A DNA stretch of 25,679 nt from CAYOHG01 sp964465125 (GTDB lineage Bacteria > Planctomycetota > Phycisphaerae > UBA1845 > Fen-1342): contig CAYXIO010000056.1 of NCBI GenBank assembly GCA_964465125.1, positions 1 to 25,679 on the forward strand. Reading direction: 5' to 3'. The position numbers and the translations under genes were made by a program. Every line of letters begins with the position of its first letter. Positions within the stretch are counted from its first letter, which is position 1. This document shows positions 13,926-20,948 of the stretch, piece after piece. A model generated the notes under the pieces. It saw only the letters and a list, made by a program, of their open reading frames with translations, searched no databases and was not told the DNA's origin.

Positions 13926-15163
13926 CGTCGCCGCTCCTCGAGCTGTTCGATGAACGCCTCGATGTTCGTCATGGTCTGAGCGGTCGAGAAGAACCGTACG
14001 TCGCTCAGGTCTCCATCGATGACCAGCACCGGCATGTCGTGCCGCTCGCGGAGCCGCTGGGCCATGCCGAAGCGCGAATTCGTGTTGTTGGGGCAGGTGC
14101 GTGCGTTGTGGAAGATCACGCCGTCGATGTCGAAGCGGGCGAACGTGTCGACCAGGAAGCGCTGCTTGATCGTCTCGTTGCGGTTGATGAAGATTTCGGT
14201 GCTGGTGCGGGCCATCCACTCCAATGGATCGCCCCGGTCGAACGGCTCGAAGGCCCACGAATTGCAGTAGGTGCTGGCCGGAATGGCCGCGCGAAGGTCG
14301 AAGAACTTCTCCGACATCTCGCGGACTTTCGGCCAGACCGGCATGCCGTCCCAGTAGATCCGGAACCGCTCGTCCGTCACCGCCCCGACGCCGTCGGCGG
14401 CGCGCTGCTTCATCTCCGCCAGCAGCGCCTCGTAATAGTCGATCGCCGCTTGCGAACCGCGCAGCAGGATTACAGGGGCCATCTGGATGAGGCCGTCGAA
14501 AAACGTCATCGTGGCCGGATGCGACCGGGCGGTATCGAGCACCTGGCGCCACAGGGTGCTGGCCCGGCTCGACAGCGTCACGACCTCGCAGAGCCGGTCG
14601 TGATCGAGCTTGGCGCCGAAGCGCGACTCGATCTCCTCGATCAGCCGCAGCAGCGCATGACGAACGTAGCCGATGTGGTCGCGCGTCACTTCGCCCAGGT
14701 GCCGCGGCGGCGTTACGCCAAGTACGGGCGCTTCGTGCCGCGTGCCGAAGAAGCCGAACCAATCCTGCACCTCTCGGCATTGATTCGTGCTGAATACCAG
14801 CAAGTCCGGCTTGGGCGGGCCCGCAATGCCGAACGCCTCCGTGAGCGGGCTGTAATCCGACAGGGCCGAGCCGATGTCACTGGTCATGTAGGAGCAGGAT
14901 TCGGCGCAGTATCCCGCTCCGACCGCCCGCGGGATGTACTCGTGACTGACCTTCCGCGCGCCGAGCAGGGCGCCGTGATTCTCGGGAAAATACACCTCGA
15001 AGTTCATGGCGGTCAGGATTTCGCACGGTCCCACCGAGGTGCACCACGCGACCTTGCGCGCGGGATCTGACGCGGCCGCGTCCAGGTTCAGAAAGCAGCT
15101 GCGCAGCAGCGATCGAAGTTGCTTCTGACAGGCGATCTCGACTCGTTTGACGCCGACAGGCAC
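13922..15163 (-). CDS. Second HgdB/BcrC-type protein (2-hydroxyacyl-CoA dehydratase family), possible double-cubane cluster protein
   Basis: A 413-residue member of the 2-hydroxyacyl-CoA dehydratase D / BcrB-BcrC family. It starts at a GTG at 15163 preceded by AGGAG with 7-nt spacing. Ten cysteines are present. Those in family-like positions are C86/C90 (GYCAESCSY), C129 (TNQCREV) and C357 (ARTCPNN); C41 and C47 (AWCTSVGPCE) lie in the N-terminal strand region. The C-terminal VIDGDLSDVR and the final helix IEAFIEQLEE are typical. No second catalytic subunit accompanies it, unlike HgdAB or BcrBC. A homodimer with its own activator, as in double-cubane cluster proteins, is therefore the simplest model. 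The substrate is unknown; location between Had and the synthetase fusion suggests an acyl-CoA-linked or redox role. It starts 9 nt after the had stop. Confidence 0.85.
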   Translation of the reverse strand: MPVGVKRVEIACQKQLRSLLRSCFLNLDAAASDPARKVAWCTSVGPCEILTAMNFEVYFPENHGALLGARKVSHEYIPRAVGAGYCAESCSYMTSDIGSALSDYSPLTEAFGIAGPPKPDLLVFSTNQCREVQDWFGFFGTRHEAPVLGVTPPRHLGEVTRDHIGYVRHALLRLIEEIESRFGAKLDHDRLCEVVTLSSRASTLWRQVLDTARSHPATMTFFDGLIQMAPVILLRGSQAAIDYYEALLAEMKQRAADGVGAVTDERFRIYWDGMPVWPKVREMSEKFFDLRAAIPASTYCNSWAFEPFDRGDPLEWMARTSTEIFINRNETIKQRFLVDTFARFDIDGVIFHNARTCPNNTNSRFGMAQRLRERHDMPVLVIDGDLSDVRFFSTAQTMTNIEAFIEQLEERRR

Positions 15164-15172
15164 GCCGCACTC

Positions 15173-16195
15173 CTATGGAATCACGATCGATCGGAGCGAC
15201 AGGCCCTCTTTCATGATCTCAAACGCCTTGCGCAGCTCGTGGAGGGCGAAGCGATGGGTCACGAGCTTCTTCAGATTGACCCGCCCGCTTTCGACCATGC
15301 GAATGAGCGGGAGGTAGTCCACCGGCCGGCAGCCCAGGGAGCCGACGATCTCCACCTCCTTGAACATGATCTTGCCGGCGACCAGCGAGATGGCTTCGTG
15401 CGTATAGCCCACGACGCAGAGCCGTCCGCCGGCCCGCAGGCATTCGAACGCCTGCTCGATCGTCCTTGGGTTTCCGATGACTTCCATAGCGATGTCGGCG
15501 CCGCCGCCGGTGAGCTTCTTGACCTCCTTGTCGATGCGCTCGACCTTCGCCGCGTTGATCGTCCTGGCGGCCCCGAATTCGCGCGCCCAGTCCAGCTTGC
15601 GGTCGCTGATGTCCACCGCGATCACCTGCCCCCCGGCGGCCGCGGCCAATTGCACGGCGTTGATTCCCACGCCGCCGCAGCCGAAAATCACCACCGTGTC
15701 GCCCGGCTGGACGCGGGCGCGGTTCTTGACGGCGTGATAGGGCGTGGACAGTGCGTCGGCGATGACCGAAGCTTCTTCGAGCGGGATCGACTCGGGCAGA
15801 TGGAGCAGATCTTTCGCCGGGACGACCACGTACTCCGCGTACGCCCCGTCAAAGTGATTGCCCAGCATCGTCATGTGAGCGCAGATGTTCTCGTGACCCT
15901 GGCGACACGCCGTACACCGGCCGCAGGTCAGCACGGCCGGGATGAGAACGCGGTCGCCGGCGGACACTTCGCTGACGTCAGCGCCCAGCGCTTCGACCCT
16001 CCCGGACGCCTCGTGTCCCAGCACGATCGGCGGCTTCTTGAACGTGGGGACACCGTGCTCGATATAGTGCAGGTCGGTATGGCACACGCCGCACGCCGCG
16101 ACCTTGACCAGCACCTGCCCTCGTCCCGGCGACGGTTTGGCGATGTCCTCGATCTTCAGTCCGCCGTCGCTTCCGTGAAACACCGCGGCCTTCAT
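15173..16195 (-). CDS. had: Zinc-dependent alcohol dehydrogenase, probable 6-hydroxycyclohex-1-ene-1-carbonyl-CoA dehydrogenase
   Basis: A 340-residue medium-chain zinc dehydrogenase. Catalytic zinc ligands are C38 (CGVCHTD), H61 and E62 (LGHEASG). The structural zinc site is C91, C94, C97 and C105. The NAD-binding motif is IFGCGGVGINAVQ. In the benzoyl-CoA pathway the equivalent enzyme (Had/BzdX/BamQ) oxidises 6-hydroxycyclohex-1-ene-1-carbonyl-CoA to the 6-oxo compound. The family is established from sequence; the substrate is inferred from sitting between the dienoyl-CoA hydratase and the reductase genes. An upstream in-frame ATG at 16246 would add 17 residues. The ATG at 16195 (MKAAVFHG), with GAGAGGAC upstream, gives the normal N-terminus. 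Confidence 0.8.
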   Translation of the reverse strand: MKAAVFHGSDGGLKIEDIAKPSPGRGQVLVKVAACGVCHTDLHYIEHGVPTFKKPPIVLGHEASGRVEALGADVSEVSAGDRVLIPAVLTCGRCTACRQGHENICAHMTMLGNHFDGAYAEYVVVPAKDLLHLPESIPLEEASVIADALSTPYHAVKNRARVQPGDTVVIFGCGGVGINAVQLAAAAGGQVIAVDISDRKLDWAREFGAARTINAAKVERIDKEVKKLTGGGADIAMEVIGNPRTIEQAFECLRAGGRLCVVGYTHEAISLVAGKIMFKEVEIVGSLGCRPVDYLPLIRMVESGRVNLKKLVTHRFALHELRKAFEIMKEGLSLRSIVIP

Positions 16196-16273
16196 GTGTA
16201 TGCCGTCCTCTCTTCGGGTCTCGCTTTGTCGTCGGGCGCCGACCACAGACCGGTCAACGGCCCCGGCCTGGCT

Positions 16274-17044
16274 TCATGCGTGTGTCCAGCGCGGCGCGCG
16301 CTTCTCCAGAAACGCCGCGATGCCCTCATGGGCGTCGTGCAGGCGCATCAGCTCGTTCAGGTAGAGCTCCTCGGCTCGATCCAGATCCGTGAGCAAACGC
16401 GCCCGGCTTGAAGCCGCCGTGGCGCGCTTGGACAGCCGAACCACCGGGCGCGAAAGCCGGCGAACGGCGTCGACATAGGCATCGACCTGGGCTTCGAAGC
16501 CGTCGGCCGGGTAGACGGCGTTGACCAGGCCGATTCGCAAGGCCTCGTCCGCCTTGACGGTGGCGCCCAGCGCGTTCAACTCGATCGCCTTCTTGAGGCC
16601 GATCTGCAGCGGCAGCGCGCAGGCCGCTACGGGCGGGAACACGCCCACCTGGACTTCCGGCTGGCCGAACTTGGCACGGTCGCTCGCCAGCACGATGTCG
16701 CAGAAACAGGCCAGCTCGCATCCGCCGCCGAGGGCGCTGCCCTGCACTGCGGCAATCGTGAGCGCGTCGGTCGAGGCGAGCTTGCGGAAGATGCCGTGGA
16801 AGTTCCGGATCATGTCGGCGACTTTTTCCGCCGTGTGATCGGCGACGTCGACGCCGGCGCTGAAGACCTTGCCCTCCGCGCGAAGGAGGATGGCTGCCAC
16901 GTTAGCATCGGCCGCGATCGGCTCCAGCAAGACGTTGAACTCATTCATCATCGGGTTGTTGAGCACGTTCAGCGGCGGGTGACGCAGAGTGACCGTGGCG
17001 ATGCCGTCGGTCAGGTCGACGCTGAAGAACTCGCAGGTGCTCAT
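16274..17044 (-). CDS. dch: Crotonase-family hydratase, probable cyclohexa-1,5-diene-1-carbonyl-CoA hydratase
   Basis: A 256-residue single-domain crotonase, the normal length for dienoyl-CoA hydratase (Dch/BzdW/BamR). Oxyanion-hole segments are FSAGVDVADHT (61-71) and LGGGCELACFCD (105-116). GQPEVQVGVFPPVA (127-140) resembles the characteristic GQPEI-LGVF-P region of Dch proteins. The reaction would be hydration of the benzoyl-CoA reductase product to 6-hydroxycyclohex-1-ene-1-carbonyl-CoA. The start ATG at 17044 has GAGGT seven nt upstream. The next gene is Had, the enzyme that uses its product. A generic enoyl-CoA hydratase cannot be ruled out, but the neighbourhood strongly favours Dch. 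Confidence 0.82.
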   Translation of the reverse strand: MSTCEFFSVDLTDGIATVTLRHPPLNVLNNPMMNEFNVLLEPIAADANVAAILLRAEGKVFSAGVDVADHTAEKVADMIRNFHGIFRKLASTDALTIAAVQGSALGGGCELACFCDIVLASDRAKFGQPEVQVGVFPPVAACALPLQIGLKKAIELNALGATVKADEALRIGLVNAVYPADGFEAQVDAYVDAVRRLSRPVVRLSKRATAASSRARLLTDLDRAEELYLNELMRLHDAHEGIAAFLEKRAPRWTHA

Positions 17045-17113
17045 CGGCTTACCTCATTCGACTGCGTACCGCCTCGACGACCGCGGCGCCGAAACTACCG
17101 ACGCGCGGTTTGC

Positions 17114-17857
17114 TCATATGTACTGGCCGCCGTCGACACGGATCACCTCGCCGGTGATGAACCGCGCCCGCTCACTGCACAGAAACGCAACGAGCTCGGC
17201 GACGTCTTCCGCCTGGCCGACGCGCGACAGCAGGATTTCGGCTGCCGCGGCGCTGCGGGCCTCGGCCGGCATGTCTCTCAGCAGTGGCGTATCGATCAGA
17301 CCGGGCGCCACGGCATTGACGGTGACGTTGAAGCGGGCCAGCTCGCGCGCCAGCGCCTTGGTCAGACCGATGACGCCTGCTTTGGCGGCCGAGTAGTTCA
17401 CCTGCCCGAACTTGCCGCGCATGCCGTTGATGCTCGAGAGGTTGACGATCGCGCCCCATTGGGCCGCGCGCATGATCGGTGCCGCCGCGCGGCAGCAGTT
17501 GAACACGCCCGTCAGGTCGACTTCGATGACGTCGCGCCACTGCTCGTCGCTCATCTTCCAGATGACCTGATCGCGGAAGATGCCGGCATTGTTGACCAGG
17601 ATGTCCAGGCCGCCCCAGGCCGAGGCGATCGACTGAAACGCCGAGTGCACCGCCGCCGCGTCGCGAACGTCCACGGACTGAGACCAGGCTCGGCGCCCCA
17701 GGGCTTCGACGCGTCCCATGACTTCCGCGGCCGCGTCGGGTGCGTCCTGGTGGATGAATGCGACGTCGCAGCGGTCTCGCGCGAGCGTTTCGACGATGCA
17801 GCGGCCGATTCCGCTGCTGCCGCCGGTGACCAGGGCTCGCTTGGACCTCTCCGCCAT
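17114..17857 (-). CDS. Short-chain dehydrogenase/reductase (FabG/PhaB-like)
   Basis: A 247-residue classical SDR. It has the cofactor-binding TGGSSGIG (11-18), NNAG (89-92), a catalytic serine in NLSSING (~142), YSAAK with Y155 and K159, and the C-terminal GEVIRVDGGQY. The sequence is close in style to 3-oxoacyl-ACP and acetoacetyl-CoA reductases. In this operon it most likely interconverts a 3-hydroxyacyl-CoA and 3-oxoacyl-CoA in the lower pathway, overlapping in function with the HAD/ECH fusion; the substrate is not evident from sequence. It lies 40 nt after oah and 69 nt before dch. Its ribosome-binding site is poor, so the exact start is only fairly sure. Confidence 0.85.
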   Translation of the reverse strand: MAERSKRALVTGGSSGIGRCIVETLARDRCDVAFIHQDAPDAAAEVMGRVEALGRRAWSQSVDVRDAAAVHSAFQSIASAWGGLDILVNNAGIFRDQVIWKMSDEQWRDVIEVDLTGVFNCCRAAAPIMRAAQWGAIVNLSSINGMRGKFGQVNYSAAKAGVIGLTKALARELARFNVTVNAVAPGLIDTPLLRDMPAEARSAAAAEILLSRVGQAEDVAELVAFLCSERARFITGEVIRVDGGQYI

Positions 17858-17897
17858 GACGTCTCGCCGAATCGGATGACCTCAGCCGTTCGTCCGC

Positions 17898-19028
17898 TTA
17901 CTTCTTTGCGTTCAGCCCCGCTCCGCATTTGCCGCAGAAGTCGAACTGCCGCGGAATGCCGCTCGCGCCGCACGCCGGGCATTTCTGGGCGTACGGCCCC
18001 CAGAGGAACTCACTCGATCCGTCGGGATCGGCCGCCCGCCGGCGCATGCCCACGTAGTCGGCTTTGCGCTTCTCGACGAAGGCCGTCATGCCTTCGTGGG
18101 GTTCGAGGCTGGTGTAGTGCACCGCGAGCCAGTCGCGGGCGTGCGGGGTGGTGGCGTACCACGCAAGGTCCTTCCAGTAATTGACCTGGGCCTTGGTGTA
18201 CCGCGTGCACTCGCCGAATTTGTGAACGATCTGGTCGCAGAGCCCGTTCACGGCCGCATCGAGCCGCGACAGGTCGATGGAGTATCCGTCCGCCCCTTTG
18301 AGCGCCTTGCGAATCTGGTCCGCGCCGGCGCGGCGTTCGAACGGCTGGTCCCAGGGATCGCTATTCCAGTCCGCCAGGCATTCGCGCTCGCCATTGAACA
18401 GCGTGATGAACTTTCCGTCGGGTCCCTTGACGGTCGGCACGACGGCGTTGACCAGGCCCAGCGACAGCGCGGTGAAGGCCGGGTAGCGCTGGTTGAGGAA
18501 AAGAATGCCGCGCGCCCGCCGGTCGCCGACGGTGACCGGCAGCCACTGGGTCGAGCCGCCGCACGCCACCGAACCGACGCTCGTCCCGACCTGGGCGATG
18601 AACGCGTGCTCACCCATCACGGAGAGATCGCAGGCGAGTTGGCTTTCGTTGCCGCCGCCGACGGCCATGCCGTTGAGACGGGCGATGACCGGTTTCGCGC
18701 AGTTGGTGATCGACTCGATGTAGGCCTTGAAGCAGCACATGTACTTCCAGTAGTCGCGCGGCCGCTGCGTGTAGGCGGACTGATACTCCTTGACGTCGCC
18801 GCCGGTGCAGAAGGCCTGGTGGCCCTCCGCCGTGAAGACAACGACCGCCACCCGGTCATCCCAGGAGGCGTCCTGGAAGGCGGCGGCGAGCTGCTGAAGG
18901 GCGGAGGTGCTGTAGGCGTTGAAGTTGTGCGGCCGCTTGATGGTGATTCGAGCGACCCAGTCTCGCTTGTCGTAGCCGACTTCGTCACTGGCAAAGGCGG
19001 CTGCTTCGAGCGCGGGAAACATGCTCAT
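17898..19028 (-). CDS. oah: 6-oxocyclohex-1-ene-1-carbonyl-CoA hydrolase (Oah/BamA) with C-terminal zinc ribbon
   Basis: A 376-residue crotonase-superfamily ring hydrolase. Typical Oah regions are FCTGGDVKEYQ, the long insert after it (RPRDYWKYMCCFKAYIES), NGMAVGGGNESQLACDLSV and GTSVGSVACGGSTQWLPV. It adds water and hydrolytically cleaves the C-C bond of 6-oxocyclohex-1-ene-1-carbonyl-CoA to give 3-hydroxypimelyl-CoA. Unusually, the C-terminus ends in a zinc-ribbon-like CPACG...CGKCG (C350, C353, C365, C368). It is the first gene of the minus-strand operon, with the TetR gene divergent. Start: ATG at 19028 (MSMFPALEA) with GGGG-rich sequence ahead of it. An in-frame ATG at 19040 would add four residues but has no ribosome-binding site. 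Confidence 0.87.
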   Translation of the reverse strand: MSMFPALEAAAFASDEVGYDKRDWVARITIKRPHNFNAYSTSALQQLAAAFQDASWDDRVAVVVFTAEGHQAFCTGGDVKEYQSAYTQRPRDYWKYMCCFKAYIESITNCAKPVIARLNGMAVGGGNESQLACDLSVMGEHAFIAQVGTSVGSVACGGSTQWLPVTVGDRRARGILFLNQRYPAFTALSLGLVNAVVPTVKGPDGKFITLFNGERECLADWNSDPWDQPFERRAGADQIRKALKGADGYSIDLSRLDAAVNGLCDQIVHKFGECTRYTKAQVNYWKDLAWYATTPHARDWLAVHYTSLEPHEGMTAFVEKRKADYVGMRRRAADPDGSSEFLWGPYAQKCPACGASGIPRQFDFCGKCGAGLNAKK

Positions 19029-19094
19029 GACGCACCCCATAGCGCCGCAGACGCGTGGCGAGATCGAAGAGGCAGGGCGACGCTGACCATTTGT

Positions 19095-19113
19095 TTCGAT
19101 CGAACGATCGTTC
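19095..19113. promoter_or_regulatory. Overlapping palindromes, putative TetR-family operator upstream of oah
   Basis: Two perfect palindromes overlap: TTCGATCGAA (19095-19104) and GAACGATCGTTC (19102-19113). Two CGATCG cores lie 8 bp apart centre to centre. The second has the form often bound by TetR/FadR-type regulators. It lies about 75-85 bp upstream of the oah start, in the region between oah and the divergent TetR gene, so it is the natural candidate operator for the aromatic operon. No promoter hexamers for oah are clear enough to call. Confidence 0.5.
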
Positions 19114-19158
19114 TAATCAATACCCGACCTGATACCCCGGGCTCCGTCACCGGGGCCG

Positions 19159-19172
19159 GACTCCGTGGAGTC
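19159..19172. repeat. Additional dyad symmetry in the oah-tetR intergenic region
   Basis: GACTCC and GGAGTC separated by GT form a perfect 6-bp-arm dyad. It could be a second regulator site, but it differs in sequence from the CGATCG palindromes and may be chance in GC-rich DNA. Confidence 0.25.
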
Positions 19173-19230
19173 GCGGTTCAGGCTACCACCGCATAGGTTG
19201 GCTGTCAAGGCGGTTTTCGGGCGGCCGGGC

Positions 19231-19259
19231 TTGACATGGCCGCGCCGCGGCCTCATACT
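19231..19259 (+). promoter_or_regulatory. Sigma-70-like promoter for the TetR gene with a dyad in the spacer
   Basis: TTGACA (19231-19236), a 17-bp spacer and CATACT (19254-19259) match a housekeeping promoter (6/6 and 4/6). The spacer holds a perfect 7+1+7 inverted repeat, GGCCGCG C CGCGGCC (19238-19252), which a repressor bound there would cover together with both promoter boxes. Transcription should begin near 19265-19267, which excludes the TTG at 19262 as start and supports the GTG at 19301. Confidence 0.5.
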
Positions 19260-19300
19260 GATTGGAACAGACGTTCGAATACCAAGAGGCAGTTCTTGCC

Positions 19301-19987
19301 GTGAAGAGCGAAGAAGGCGAACAGGCGTTCGATATCCGGCCGGCGCCCGCCAGCGTGGTTTCTGACGCACGCGATTCCTACGACGAGCGGCTCAACAAGA
19401 TCCTTCAGGCCGCCACCCAGGTGATCGCGGAGGTGGGCTACGGACAGGCTTCGATGCGGGCGGTGGCCAAGGCCGCCGGCGTGAGCCTGGCCGGCATGTA
19501 TCACTATTTCGATGGCAAGAAGAAGATGCTCTTCCTCATCCAGTTCCGCACGTTCAACGCCTTGCTTCAGGCGCTGCGAGAACGCTTGCACGGCCTGAGC
19601 GATCCGATCGAGCAGTTGCACGTGATGGTCAGGTCGCACGTCGGGTACTTCGCCGCCAACATGGCCGCCCTGAAGGTCTGTTCGCACGAATTGGACGCGC
19701 TTTCCGGCACCGAGTATGAAGATCTTCGCAAGATCAGGCACGACTATTACGAGCTGACGCGGGCGATCGTCGAACGCATCATGGCGTCTCGACCGAGCAA
19801 CGGCGGCGTTGACAAGCACGTCGCCACCATGTCGCTCTTCGGAATCTTGAATTGGCTTTATCGCTGGTATTCGCCGGGCCCCGACCGCTCACCGGCCGGC
19901 CTGGCCAAGCAGATCACACAAGTGTTCCTGGCCGGTGTGTTAGGCGGCCAGTTGCCGGTCGATGGGGCCCCCAGGTCGGCGCCGTAG
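19301..19987 (+). CDS. TetR/AcrR-family transcriptional regulator
   Basis: A 228-residue regulator when started at the GTG at 19301. The DNA-binding domain (about 32-80) has the typical helix-turn-helix MRAVAKAAGVSLAGMYHYF followed by KKKMLF. The rest is an all-helical ligand-binding domain; in this family the ligand is often an acyl-CoA. It is divergent from the benzoyl-CoA operon and lies just upstream of the molybdenum hydroxylase operon (79-nt gap), so it may control either or both, and itself. A TTG at 19262 would add 13 residues but lies upstream of the transcription start predicted from the promoter at 19231-19259. A benzoyl-CoA or aromatic ligand is a reasonable guess but not shown. 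Confidence 0.88.
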   Translation: MKSEEGEQAFDIRPAPASVVSDARDSYDERLNKILQAATQVIAEVGYGQASMRAVAKAAGVSLAGMYHYFDGKKKMLFLIQFRTFNALLQALRERLHGLSDPIEQLHVMVRSHVGYFAANMAALKVCSHELDALSGTEYEDLRKIRHDYYELTRAIVERIMASRPSNGGVDKHVATMSLFGILNWLYRWYSPGPDRSPAGLAKQITQVFLAGVLGGQLPVDGAPRSAP

Positions 19988-20066
19988 GTCGAGACCTTTC
20001 GCGGCACCGGGGCGGACTGCTCCCGGATGCCGGCCTGACTCTGTCGCGTGAGAGGGAGCACGCCGC

Positions 20067-20948
20067 ATGCATGTTCCGGACGTGAGTTTCCACGATGCCG
20101 CGACGCTCGACGAGGCCGCTGAGCTGCTCAGCCGCTTCGGGGCCGACGCCGCGCTGCTGGCAGGCGGCACCGACCTGCTGGTCGATCTCAAGGCGGGTCG
20201 GCGATCCGCCAGGCACCTCGTCTCGGTCAGTCGCGTCCACGCCCTGCGCGGTATTACTCATGCGGGCGACGGGCTGCGGATCGGCGCGCTGACCACCCTC
20301 GCCGAGCTGGACCGCCATCCGCTTCTGAGCGCGCGGTTCGCGTGCTTGCGTGACGCCACCTCCCAAATGGCGGCGCCGCAGATTCGCAACATGGCCACCG
20401 TCGGCGGCAACATCGCCAGCGCCGTGCCGTGCGCCGACCTGCCCCCCCTCTTGAGCGTGATGCGTGCTTCCGTCCTCGTTTGGTCACCGCGGGGTGAGCG
20501 AACCGTGGCCGTCAGCGACTTCTTCGTAACCGCCAGAAAGTCCGTCCTGAAGAGCGGCGAGATTCTCACGGCGGTTCTGGTGCCGAACCCATCCGCCGGG
20601 TCGGGTGCGGCGTATGCCCGGTTCTCGTTGCGGGATGGGAACGCGATCGCCGTAGCGGGCGTCGCGGCGAGCCTGCACCTGAACGCCGCAGGACGCATGG
20701 ACGACGCGCGCATCGCACTCGGCGCCGTTGCACCGACGCCCAAGCTGGCCGAGCGGGCCCGGGACGTTCTGCTCGGCGGGACGCCCGGTGAAGACGTGTT
20801 CGCGGAGGCCGCCCGCGTCGCCGCGGAGGCGGCCGAGCCGATCTCCGACATTCGCGGCAGCGCTGAGTACCGGCGAGAAATAGTGAAGGTCATGGCACAG
20901 AGAGCGCTGCAAAAGGCCCTCGCACGCGCCAGGGAGGCCGAACGATGA
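20067..20948 (+). CDS. Molybdenum hydroxylase FAD-binding subunit (CoxM/CutM family)
   Basis: A 293-residue FAD subunit of the xanthine dehydrogenase/CO dehydrogenase family. FAD-binding motifs are LLAGGTDLLVD (~31-41) and ATVGGNIASAVPCADLPP (~111-128). The C-terminal CO-dehydrogenase flavoprotein domain (~175-285) includes SDIRGSAEYRRE. It shuttles electrons between the [2Fe-2S] clusters of its partner and an external carrier. In 4-hydroxybenzoyl-CoA reductase this subunit has a Cys-rich insert holding an extra [4Fe-4S] cluster; that insert is absent here, where TVGGN runs straight into SAVPCADLPP. A GAGAGGGAG ribosome-binding site precedes the ATG. The stop overlaps the next start by 4 nt, so the two subunits are co-translated. 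Confidence 0.9.
   Translation: MHVPDVSFHDAATLDEAAELLSRFGADAALLAGGTDLLVDLKAGRRSARHLVSVSRVHALRGITHAGDGLRIGALTTLAELDRHPLLSARFACLRDATSQMAAPQIRNMATVGGNIASAVPCADLPPLLSVMRASVLVWSPRGERTVAVSDFFVTARKSVLKSGEILTAVLVPNPSAGSGAAYARFSLRDGNAIAVAGVAASLHLNAAGRMDDARIALGAVAPTPKLAERARDVLLGGTPGEDVFAEAARVAAEAAEPISDIRGSAEYRREIVKVMAQRALQKALARAREAER

Noticed and set aside
13926..14780. N-terminal extension of the third ATPase by a frame open up to 14780
   Set aside because: The extension is an out-of-frame shadow of the HgdB/BcrC-type gene, and the family N-terminus (GIDVGSSATK) begins right after the ATG at 13925.
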